Assembly (NCBI RefSeq): GCF_030551255.1
Contig: NZ_CP130630.1
Location: 9,237,001-9,301,000, forward strand
Reading direction: 5' to 3'
From: Streptomyces sp. NL15-2K
Lineage (GTDB): Bacteria > Actinomycetota > Actinomycetes > Streptomycetales > Streptomycetaceae
DNA length: 64,000 nucleotides
Every line of letters begins with the position of its first letter. Positions within the stretch are counted from its first letter, which is position 1. Both the position numbers and the translations under genes were made by a program. The notes under the pieces are model-generated. The model was not told where the DNA came from, searched no databases, and worked only from the letters and a program-made list of their open reading frames with translations. This document shows, piece after piece, positions 35,117 through 44,200 of the stretch.

Positions 35117-38100
35117 ATGAGTCAGCTCGTCCCCGCCGAAGGCGTCCTCGCAAGCACCATCGAATGTATCGGCGAAGTCCTCGGCATGCAGAGCGACTTG
35201 ATCACGCCGGACACACCCTTGTCGGCTCTGGGCCTCGAGTCGTTCACCGCGGTACGGCTGCGGCGCCGGATCCGCGAGCGCACCGATGCCGATCTTCCCC
35301 TCACGACGTTCCTCGACGGCGCCACGGCTCAGGACGTCGCGAACCGGCTCGCCGCCGAAGTACGGCAGGCACCTGCTCAAGCACAGACCGGGAGGCCGGA
35401 GGAGGAACCGGCACCGAGCGGTACGCAGGCCGATGCCTCCGCCGGGATTCCGCCGGACGACGGCGGGCCGTTCCCCCTGACGCCCATTCAGGCGTCCTAC
35501 TTCGTCGGCCGGCAGGAAGGACTGCCCCTCGGAGGGGTGGCCACCTTCTACTACTACGAGTACGACCGTGCAGCCGAGGACCCCCTCGCGGATCTCGGAC
35601 GCCTGGAAGCGGCCTGGAACCGGCTGATCGAGCACCATCCGATGCTCCGCATGACCGTGGACGAACGCGGCCGACAGCGCATCCTCGCCGACGTCGGGCC
35701 CTACCGGATCGGCACCACCGACCTGCGGAACGCCTCCCCGACCGACGCCGACCTCGCGCTGTCCCGCCTTCGCCACGAGCGCTCCCACCAGGTGAGGCCG
35801 ACCGGCACCTGGCCGCTCTTCGACATCCACGCGGCGCTGCTGCCGGACGGCAGGACACGGCTCCACGTCGGCGTGGACGTGCTCATCACCGATCTCGCGG
35901 GCTGGATGCTCCTGATGCGCCAGTGGGGCCGGCTCGTCACCGATCCCGCCGCACAACTTCCGGTTCCGGAAACGGACTTCGCGCGCATGCAGCGGGCCCG
36001 TACGACCGACCCGGAGTGGGCCGCACGTCGGACACGCGACCGTGCCTACTGGTCCGAGCGAGCTCCCCGGCTCCCCGACGCCCCGCGCCTTCCTGTGCTG
36101 CGCGAGCCGGAGGACACCACGCCTCCCCGGTTCGTCCGGAGCGCCGCCGCCCTCGACGCGGCGACGTGGGCCGCCGTCCGTGCCCGCAGCGCGGAATTCG
36201 GCGTCACCCCGACCGCCACCCTCCTCGCCGCCTTCGCCGCCCTGCTGGGCCGCTGGGGAGCCGGTGACCGAATAGGCCTCAACACCACCCTGTTCGACCG
36301 GCCCGAGACATCGGGTGAGGCGGCCGACGCGGTGGGCGCCTTCACCACCACCGCCCTGGTTGGCACACCTCCCTTCACGCCCGGCCGTTGGGAGGGTTTC
36401 GCGGGCTACGCCGCGGAGGTCAACCGATGTTTCTGGGAAGACCTGGACCACCGTTCCGTCTCCGGGGTGGAGGTGCTCAGGGACCACGTCCCGGTACGGA
36501 GCTCCGACACCGCTCCCGCTCCCCGTTATCCGGTGGTGTTCACCAGTGGGGTGGGTCTCTGTGGTGACGACGAGCCGCCCGCCGCGTGGATCGGCGAGGA
36601 GGTCTACGGCATCTCGCAGACCCCGCAGGTCCTTCTGGACCACATCGTGTGGGACGAGGGCGGCCGGCTCCGGCTCGCCTGGGACTGGGTCGACGGCGCG
36701 TTCCCCGCCGGTTACGTACAGGCCCTGCTCGACGCCCATGTCCGGCTGCTGAGCAGACTGGCGGAGAGCGCCGCCTGGCGGGATCCCGCTCTGGGCTGGG
36801 ACCCGACCTTCCGTCCCGAGGAGCCCCTCGACGTCACGCCCTTCCCCGACGCGGGCCCTCTCCTGCACTCGCCGGTGCGGGAAGCCGCCGGACGGTACCC
36901 GCAGCGGCCCGCCCTGCACGGGGCATCCGGTGCGGTCACGCACGGCCGGCTCGCGGAGAACGCCGCCGCCACCGCCGCGCTGCTGACCGCCCATCAGGCC
37001 GGGCCCGGTGACCTCGTGGCCGTGGCCTGCGAGAAGGGCGTCGCCCAGATCACCGCCGTCCTCGGGGTCAGCGCCGCCGGGGCGGGCTACCTGCCCATCG
37101 AGCCGACGTGGCCCGACGCCCGGGTCGCCGCCGTCTGCGAACGAGCCGGTGTCCGGCACGCGCTGGTCGGCCGCGGAGTCAAGATCGCCTGGCCGCCCGG
37201 TGTCACCGTGCACCGGCTGACCGCCACGGGCAGGCCCGCACGCCGTGCCGTCCCCGAAGACCTCGTGGCCGCCAAGACGCCGAGCCCGGACGACCTCGCC
37301 TACACGCTCTTCACCTCCGGCTCCACGGGCAGCCCGAAGGGCGTGGAGATCCAGCACCGCGCGGCCCGCACCACCATCGACGACATCGTGGACCGGTTCG
37401 GCATCGGCGCCGACGACCGCGTACTCGCCCTGTCCGCCCTCAGCTTCGACCTGTCGGTCTTCGACATCTACGGCGTCCTGGGCGCGGGCGGCTCCCTGGT
37501 GCTCCCCGACCCCGCCCGGCAACGTGACCCGCAGCACTGGCTGGAACTGGCGGGACGTCACGGCGTCACCGTGTGGAACACCGCTCCGGCCCTGCTGGAG
37601 ATGCTGGTCGAGTACGCGGAGCTGGAAGAGGAAGCAGCCGCCGAGGCCCTGCGCACCCTGCGCCTGGTGATGCTGTCCGGCGACTGGATCCCCCTGACCC
37701 TGCCCGAGCGGCTGCGCGGACTCGCCCCGCAGGCCGAGTTCATGAGCCTGGGCGGCGCCACCGAGGCGTCGATCTGGTCCATCACCTACCCCGTCGACCG
37801 CACCGATCCGGACTGGCGCAGCATCCCCTACGGCCGGGTCCTGCGCGGCCAGTCCTTCCACGTACTGGACGAGCAGGGTGCGCCGTGCCCGGTCGGTGAG
37901 GCCGGCGAACTGTTCATCGGCGGTGACGGGCTGGCCCGCGGCTACGCCGGCGATCCCGTCCAGAGCGCCGAGCGCTTCGCGATCCACCCGGTCCTCGGGC
38001 AGCGTCTGTATCGCACCGGTGACCTGGGCAGGTGGACGGTGGAGGGGGCCATCGAGTTCCTCGGCCGTGCCGACCGGCAGGTGAAGATCCGGGGGCATCG

Positions 38101-39220
38101 GATCGAGCTGGGTGAGATCGAGGCGGTGCTGGGCCGGCATCCCGGTGTGCGGCAGTGCGTCGCCTCGTCCGTGCGGGGACCTGACGGGCGGCCGCGGCTC
38201 GTCGCCCATCTGTCACCGAAGGGAACCGCCCAGGCCCCGTCTCCCGAGGACTTGGCGGCCGCGCTGCGTGAGCGGCTGCCCGAGTACATGATCCCCAGCC
38301 GGTTCGTCGTCCTGGACCAGCTGCCGGTCACCGCCAACGGCAAGATCGACCACGCGGCCCTCACGAGCCCGTACCGGGAACAGGAGGTCCTGAGCGACGG
38401 CCGGTCCGCGACCGCGGAACCCGTGGTCGCCGCCGAGCCGAGGTCCGCGGCGGACGTGCCGTCGCAGGAGACCGGCACGGGGTGGGCCGCCGCGGCGCTC
38501 GACGAGGCCGCCGCGCTCGGGCTCGAAGCCGCGATCGTCCTCAGGCCCGGCGGGCTTCCCCCCGACCAGGCGCTGGAGGCGACCGCGAACTGGCTGCGAC
38601 GCGTGCGGCAACTGGCCGGGCCGTCCCGCCTCGAGCCACGGCTCGCCGCCGGGGGACTGGCCGAGATCGTCCACCGTCCGGCTGCCCCGGGCACGGCAGT
38701 CGCCGGACCGGTCCCTTCCCCGGGCACGGCAGTCGCCGGACCGGTCCCTTCCCCGGGCGCCACGGTCTCCATCGTCCCTGCCGAACTCGTGCGGGACGCC
38801 ACCGTCTCCGTTCCGCCTGCCGCGCAACATGCCGACCCGGTGCGGGACCAGACCGTGCTCGACGAAGTCACGTCCGTCTTCGCGGATCTCACCGGAAGCC
38901 CGGTCCAGGCGGACAGCACCTTCACGGCCCTGGGCGCGACCTCGCTCACCCTGGTTCTGGCACATCGCCGGCTCCGCCAGGGCATCGCCCCACGCCTGGC
39001 GCTGGGCGACATGTTCGCGCACGCCGGCGTCGGCTCACTCGCCGCCCGGATCGGCGAACTGCACGCGCAGGCATCGCACACCCGAGCACGCGCCCCGCAG
39101 CCCCGGGGCGGCGCGAGCCGAACGGCGCCCTCGGCCACCGGTGACGCCGACCTCGTACCCCAGACACGCCGGGCCTCGCGGGTCGCCGCGCGTGCCCTTG
39201 CCCGGGAGACCGCCGGATGA
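35117..39220 (+). CDS. Nonribosomal peptide synthetase, CP-Cy-A-PCP (HMWP2/PchE-like)
   Basis: 1367 residues. An N-terminal carrier domain (phosphopantetheine Ser42 in LGLESFTAV) is followed by a heterocyclization domain from about 119 (FPLTPIQASYFVG, Cy core DVLITDLAG at 254-262). The adenylation domain (about 575-1085) has A3 LFTSGSTGSPKG near 730, ALSFDLSVFDIYG, LSLGGATEASIWS-like A5, RTGDLGRW and Lys motif LPVTANGKIDH. A C-terminal PCP has Ser1276 in LGATSLTLV. Context and similarity to yersiniabactin/pyochelin Cy-A domains suggest cysteine activation and thiazoline formation; this is inferred. A 33-bp tandem duplication in the A-PCP linker encodes GTAVAGPVPSP twice. No A domain for the first carrier is present, so its starter must come from elsewhere. 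The stop overlaps the PKS start. Confidence 0.88.
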   Translation: MSQLVPAEGVLASTIECIGEVLGMQSDLITPDTPLSALGLESFTAVRLRRRIRERTDADLPLTTFLDGATAQDVANRLAAEVRQAPAQAQTGRPEEEPAPSGTQADASAGIPPDDGGPFPLTPIQASYFVGRQEGLPLGGVATFYYYEYDRAAEDPLADLGRLEAAWNRLIEHHPMLRMTVDERGRQRILADVGPYRIGTTDLRNASPTDADLALSRLRHERSHQVRPTGTWPLFDIHAALLPDGRTRLHVGVDVLITDLAGWMLLMRQWGRLVTDPAAQLPVPETDFARMQRARTTDPEWAARRTRDRAYWSERAPRLPDAPRLPVLREPEDTTPPRFVRSAAALDAATWAAVRARSAEFGVTPTATLLAAFAALLGRWGAGDRIGLNTTLFDRPETSGEAADAVGAFTTTALVGTPPFTPGRWEGFAGYAAEVNRCFWEDLDHRSVSGVEVLRDHVPVRSSDTAPAPRYPVVFTSGVGLCGDDEPPAAWIGEEVYGISQTPQVLLDHIVWDEGGRLRLAWDWVDGAFPAGYVQALLDAHVRLLSRLAESAAWRDPALGWDPTFRPEEPLDVTPFPDAGPLLHSPVREAAGRYPQRPALHGASGAVTHGRLAENAAATAALLTAHQAGPGDLVAVACEKGVAQITAVLGVSAAGAGYLPIEPTWPDARVAAVCERAGVRHALVGRGVKIAWPPGVTVHRLTATGRPARRAVPEDLVAAKTPSPDDLAYTLFTSGSTGSPKGVEIQHRAARTTIDDIVDRFGIGADDRVLALSALSFDLSVFDIYGVLGAGGSLVLPDPARQRDPQHWLELAGRHGVTVWNTAPALLEMLVEYAELEEEAAAEALRTLRLVMLSGDWIPLTLPERLRGLAPQAEFMSLGGATEASIWSITYPVDRTDPDWRSIPYGRVLRGQSFHVLDEQGAPCPVGEAGELFIGGDGLARGYAGDPVQSAERFAIHPVLGQRLYRTGDLGRWTVEGAIEFLGRADRQVKIRGHRIELGEIEAVLGRHPGVRQCVASSVRGPDGRPRLVAHLSPKGTAQAPSPEDLAAALRERLPEYMIPSRFVVLDQLPVTANGKIDHAALTSPYREQEVLSDGRSATAEPVVAAEPRSAADVPSQETGTGWAAAALDEAAALGLEAAIVLRPGGLPPDQALEATANWLRRVRQLAGPSRLEPRLAAGGLAEIVHRPAAPGTAVAGPVPSPGTAVAGPVPSPGATVSIVPAELVRDATVSVPPAAQHADPVRDQTVLDEVTSVFADLTGSPVQADSTFTALGATSLTLVLAHRRLRQGIAPRLALGDMFAHAGVGSLAARIGELHAQASHTRARAPQPRGGASRTAPSATGDADLVPQTRRASRVAARALARETAG
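38692..38757 (+). repeat. 33-bp tandem duplication in the NRPS interdomain linker
   Basis: The 33-bp unit beginning CCGGGCACGGCAGTCGCC occurs twice head-to-tail and a degenerate third start follows. It encodes Pro-Gly-Thr-Ala-Val-Ala-Gly-Pro-Val-Pro-Ser repeats in a flexible linker, so it should be tolerated. Confidence 0.85.
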
Positions 39221-41130
39221 CCCAGTCCCCTGAACAGAGCCGTCCGTCCGAACAGAGCTGTACGTCCGAACAGAGCCACCCGCCGCGGACGGTGGACCGG
39301 GGAGACGACGAACTGATCGCCGTCACCGCCCTCGACTGCCGTTTCCCGGGTGCCCCCGACACCGAGTCCTTCTGGGACCTGCTCGTGGCGGGACGCAGCG
39401 GGCTGACCCGGCAGACCGAGCGGGAACTCGCCGAGAGCGGTCTGCCGGCCCGGCTGCGGCGCCACCCGGCGCATGTGCCGGTGAGCGCGCTGATCGCCGG
39501 CCAGGACCTGTTCGACCCGGAGCCGTTCGGGCTCACCGATGCCGAGGCCGCCCTGATGGATCCTCAGCAGAGGCTGTTCCTGGAGGCGTGCCGGCGGGCG
39601 CTGGAACGGGCCGGACACGGATCGGGCGTCGGGGCGGGCGCCGTGGGAATCTTCGCCGGTGCCGCCCACAGCGACTACCTGACGCGTCACCTCGCCCGCC
39701 GCTACGCCGACTCCGCCGCCGACCCGGTGGGCAGTCTCCAGGCGGCGATCTCGGGCGTCGGCGACTACCTGCCGCTGCACGTCGCCCACCGGCTGGCCCT
39801 CACCGGACCGGCGATCTCGGTCGGCACCGCCTGCTCCACCTCGCTCGTGGCGGTCCATCTGGCGGCGCAGTCCCTGCTGGCGGGGGAGTGCGACACCGCC
39901 CTGGCCGGCGGCTCCTCACTGATCGTTCCGCAGGGCCGGGGCTACCTCCACGTCCCCGACGGCATCTTCTCCGTCGACGGGCGGGTACGTCCGTTCTCCG
40001 CGGAGGGCACCGGCATCGTGCACAGCCAGGGGGTGGGCGTCGCCGTACTGCGCCGCCTGGCGGACGCCCTCGCCGACGGGGACCCGGTCCTCGCCGTCCT
40101 GCACGGGTCCGCGGTGAACAACGACGGCGGGGACCGTACCGGTTTCACGGCGCCGTCCCCGCGCGGACAGGCACGCGCGATCTCCGAGGCCCTCGCCCTC
40201 GCCGGCGCCACACCGAGGATGATCAGTTACGTCGAGGCCCACGGAACCGCCACCCGACTCGGTGACGTGGTCGAACTCGCGGCCCTGAAGAAGGTCTTCG
40301 GCGAGACCGGCCCCGCGTGGTGCGCCCTCGGCTCCGTCAAGAGCAACATCGGGCACGCCAACTCGGCGGCCGGCATCGCCGGATTCGCCGGATTCGCCAA
40401 GACGGTGCTCGCGCTGCACCACGGCGTCCTTCCCCCCTCCCTCGGCGCCCTGCCCCTGAACCCCGATCTCGAACTGGAGAACTCCCCGTTCACCGTGCCG
40501 CACCAGGCCGACCCGTGGGCGGGACCGCGCTACGCGGGCGTCAGCTCCTTCGGTATAGGCGGCACCAATTGCCACGTGGTGCTGGGCAGTGCGCCGCAGC
40601 GCGCCATGGCCCCCGCGGACGGCCGCCCCCAGCTGGTCCTGCTGTCCGCACATCGCGACGACGCCCTGGAACGTCTGGCCGACGCCACGGCCACCGCCCT
40701 GGACCAGCGGGACGCCGACACGGCCGACGCCGCGTACACCCTGCACACCGGCCGCGAAGAACAGGCCCACCGGACCGCCGCGGTGCTCGGTGAGACACCC
40801 GGCGACACGCACCGCGTCCTCACCTCCGCACCTCGCCGCGCCGTCCCGCCCACCAGGCCGAGGATCGTCTTCGCCTTCCCCGGCGGCGGCGCCCAGTACC
40901 CGGGCATGGGTCGTGAACTCCTCACCGAGGAGCCCGAGTTCGCCCGCACGGTGGAGGAGTGTGCGGCGCTCTTCGCCGGGCGTGGCGACGGCACCGGCTC
41001 CGGACTCGTCCCGCTCCTGGCCGCGGCCCCCTCGGACCAGGAGGCCGTCAGGCTGCTGCGGGATCCGGTGCAGGGACTCCCGGCGCTGTTCACCGTCTCG
41101 CTCGCCACGGCACGCACCCTGCGCGCCTAG
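39217..41130 (+). CDS. Hybrid PKS/NRPS, 5' segment: KS and N-terminal half of AT, ending at an in-frame TAG
   Basis: Codons 1-637 of a megasynthase gene that spans 39217-46314 in one frame. The ketosynthase (about 28-450) has Cys206 (GTACSTSLVAV), His342 (VEAHGTATRLGD) and His about 382 (KSNIGHANSAAG), so it should be active. The acyltransferase begins near 545 (IVFAFPGGGAQYPGMGREL) but the frame hits TAG at 41128, eleven codons before the catalytic Ser. The same frame continues beyond the stop with perfect AT homology, so this is a nonsense codon inside a longer gene. The ATG start overlaps the NRPS stop (ATGA). A truncated product would be a KS without loading ability. Confidence 0.85.
   Translation: MTQSPEQSRPSEQSCTSEQSHPPRTVDRGDDELIAVTALDCRFPGAPDTESFWDLLVAGRSGLTRQTERELAESGLPARLRRHPAHVPVSALIAGQDLFDPEPFGLTDAEAALMDPQQRLFLEACRRALERAGHGSGVGAGAVGIFAGAAHSDYLTRHLARRYADSAADPVGSLQAAISGVGDYLPLHVAHRLALTGPAISVGTACSTSLVAVHLAAQSLLAGECDTALAGGSSLIVPQGRGYLHVPDGIFSVDGRVRPFSAEGTGIVHSQGVGVAVLRRLADALADGDPVLAVLHGSAVNNDGGDRTGFTAPSPRGQARAISEALALAGATPRMISYVEAHGTATRLGDVVELAALKKVFGETGPAWCALGSVKSNIGHANSAAGIAGFAGFAKTVLALHHGVLPPSLGALPLNPDLELENSPFTVPHQADPWAGPRYAGVSSFGIGGTNCHVVLGSAPQRAMAPADGRPQLVLLSAHRDDALERLADATATALDQRDADTADAAYTLHTGREEQAHRTAAVLGETPGDTHRVLTSAPRRAVPPTRPRIVFAFPGGGAQYPGMGRELLTEEPEFARTVEECAALFAGRGDGTGSGLVPLLAAAPSDQEAVRLLRDPVQGLPALFTVSLATARTLRA
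41128..41130 (+). other. In-frame amber codon interrupting the PKS acyltransferase domain
   Basis: Reads ATARTLRA-TAG-GIEADALIGHSLGEYAAA. AT domains usually have Trp at this place (...W-G-x-x-P/A-D-A-x-x-G-H-S). One G-to-A change would convert TGG to TAG. Frame is unchanged on both sides. Confidence 0.9.
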
Positions 41131-41247
41131 GGCATCGAGGCGGACGCGCTCATCGGCCACAGCCTCGGCGAATACGCCGCCGCCGTCGCGGCCGGAGCCC
41201 TTCGGCTGGCCGATGCCGTCGCCCTGGTCGACGTACGCTCCCGCGGT

Positions 41248-44200
41248 ATGTCCCGCACCGCGGGCGGCGGCGCCATGCTGACCGTCGCGCTGCCCGAGGA
41301 CCAGGTCGTGAAGCTGCTCGGCGACCATCCGGACCTGGACCTGGCCGCGGTGAACGCGCCGCGGTCCTGCGTGGTCTCCGGACCCGCCGAGGCGGTGACC
41401 GCGCTCGAGCGCCGGCTGGCCGCCGAGAGCGTCCACACCGCACGGCTCCACCTGGACGCGGCCGCCCACTCGCGGCTGGTCGACCCGGTGCTGCCGGCGC
41501 TGCGCGCCGCCGCCGAGACGACCGTACCCGGCGTTCCGGCCGTGCCGCTCGCCACGACGCTCACCGGACAGCTGCTGCTGACCCCGCCCGGGGCCGAGCA
41601 CTGGGTGCCCCATCTGCGGTCGGTCGTCAGGTTCTCCGACGCCCTGACCACCGCGCTCGGCACCGGACCGGCGGTCGTGGTCCAAGTGGGTCCCGGCAGC
41701 GGCCTGTTGCAGCTCGTCCGCCAGCACGGGGCGGCGAACGTCGTCGCCACCCTGCCCACCGTGCCGGGGCGCGACGAGCGCCGCGGAGCACGGGCCGCCC
41801 TGCTCACGGCCGCGGGCGAACTGTGGACCCACGGCGTCCGGCTCGACCCCGACGCCCTTCACCGGCCCGGCAGGCGCCGGATCGACCTGCCCGGTGTGCC
41901 CTTCGACCGGCGGCGCCTGTGGATCGACGAGCCCGACGACGTACGGCCCGGTCACTCGGCCATGCCGTACGCGACCACTGCCGAGCCCGACGAGGAGGAG
42001 CCGTTCCAGGTGCCGGTGTGGCACCGGACGCCACCCGTCGACGCACCCCCGCGACTGGAGGGCCGCTGGCTCGTCGAAGGCCACCCGGACTCCCCGCTGC
42101 TGAGCGAGGTCCGCGCGGAACTCGCGGCCGCCGGCGCCCGGCCCGTCACCCTCGCGCAGGCAGCCGCCGAACCGTCCCTGCCCTGTGCGGGCCTGGTCCT
42201 GGTCGACACGCACGGCGAGGACCACGAGGACCACGAGGACGCCGAGGACGGCGAGGACGGCGAGGACACGGACGACCGGGCCCACCAGGAGGCGTCCGCC
42301 GATCCGGCCGACCGGGTCACCGAATCGGTGCTGCGGTACGCGCGGCTCGCCCGGGCCGCCGCCCCATGGGCCGGCAGCACGTGTCTGCTCCATGTCAGTG
42401 CCGGCGCGCACCATCTGGAAAGCGGCGACCGCCCGATACCGGAGGGCGCCGCCTCGCTGGCCGTGCCCCGCGTCCTCGCCCAGGAGTTTCCAGGACTGCG
42501 CTGGCGCACCCTCGACCTTCCGGCCGGACCGGTGCGCGGCGAGGACGTTCGGCGGGTGTGTGCGGAGGCAGGTGCCCTCGCTCAGGGCGAGCCGAGCGGT
42601 GTGGAGGTCGCGTACCGCGGCGGACACCGCTGGGTCCGCGGCGTCACGCCCTGGCACCCCACGGCATCCGAACAGGCGCGGCCCGGCGGAACCGCCCTCG
42701 TGATCGGCGGACTCGGCGACGTCGGCATGGCCCTGTCCGCCCATCTCGTGCGCAACGGCTGGCGGGTCGTGGTCACCGGCCGCGACGGACTGCCCTCCGA
42801 CCCGGCGCCGGGAACCCCGCAGGCCGAGCGGGCCGAGGCGGTACGACGGCTGCGGGCGGACGGCGTCGAACTGGACGTACGGGCCGTCGACGCGGCGGAC
42901 CCGGACGCCACGGCCGCCCTTCTGCGGAACGTGTCACAGCAGTACGGGCCGCTCGACCTGGTGGTGCACGCGGCCGGTGTCGTGGCCTCGGCCGCGGTGA
43001 CCCCGCTGCGCGCCGTGGAGCCGGAGACCGTGCGAGCGCACGCCCGGGCGAAGGTGTCGGCGGCGATGGCGCTGCGGTCCGCCCTGCGCGGGCTGCCGGA
43101 CGACCTGCGCCCCGCGAACGTCCTGCTGATGTCGTCGGCCACCACCTTCGTCGGCGGCCTGGGGCTGGCCCCGTACGCCGCGGCCAACCGCTTTCTCGAC
43201 GCCTTGGCCGAACGGGAGGACGCCGAACGGAGGGACTCCGGCGAGCGCTGGATCAGCGTGGCCTGGGACGGCTGGCGGATCGGCCCCGGCGGCACCGAAC
43301 GGGTCGTCGCCTCACGCCACTCGATCGGTCTGCGGGACGGTATGCGCTCCGTGGACCGGCTGCTCAGCCTCACCGAGGAGAGCCGCGCACCCGCGTCCCT
43401 GGCGGTTTCTCCGGCGGATCTGGCCGGCCGTACCGCGGGCGTCCCGACCGTCGCACCGGGCCGAAAGCCGCCGGGCAGCACCCCGCGGCAGGGAGGATCC
43501 GCGCCCCGGGGCGCGGCCGAGGAAGTGCTCGCCGCTCTGTGGTCCGAGCTGCTCGGCTTCACCGTGACCGACCGCGACGCCGACTTCTTCGCCCTCGGCG
43601 GTCATTCCCTGCTGGCCACCCGCATGCTGGCCAGGTTGCGCGACGAACGGGGAGCCGGACTACGTCTGCAGGACCTTCTGACGCGTCCCACGGTGGCGGC
43701 ACTCGCCCCCCTGATACCCGCGCCCGGCGGCGACGACGAGCCAGAAGTGCCGGCCGTACCGACTGAGACCGAAATCCGCACCGCACCGAAGCAACCGACC
43801 GGTGCCGCGGGCGAGTTCCCGCTCACCCGGGTGCAGCACGCCTACTGGGTCGGCGGCTCGGGAGGCTACCGGCTGGGAGACGTGCCCTGCTCGTTCCACC
43901 TGGAGTACGACTGCCCCGGCCTGGACACCGCGCGCTACGAGGAGGCGTGGAACCGTGTGATCGCCCGCCACCCGATGCTCCGCGCCGTCATCTCCCCCGA
44001 GGGACGCAACCGGGTGCTGGACCGGGTGCCCCGCTACCGCATCCGGGTCCAGGACCTGAGCGCGCTGGGCGAGGAGGAGCGCGCACACAAGCTCGAACAG
44101 ATCCGTACCCGCCTGGTGCGCCGGGAGCCGCGTCCCGGGCGCTGGCCACTGGTCGACATCAGGGCGGCCCGCCTGCCCGGCGACGTCGTGCGCCTGTTCG

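Noticed and set aside
35081..38209. Minus-strand open frame of over 1000 codons opposite the NRPS gene
   Set aside because: Antisense shadow of the Cy and A domains without any recognisable motif.
41248..41250. ATG as a genuine start of a separate second PKS gene
   Set aside because: It lies downstream of the AT catalytic serine; homology continues without gap upstream to the TAG, so it is not a natural gene start.
40959..43766. Plus-strand open frame of 935 codons overlapping the PKS gene
   Set aside because: Frame-shifted shadow; its sequence is Arg/Pro/Gly-rich and has no domains, whereas the other frame shows AT, KR and ACP motifs.
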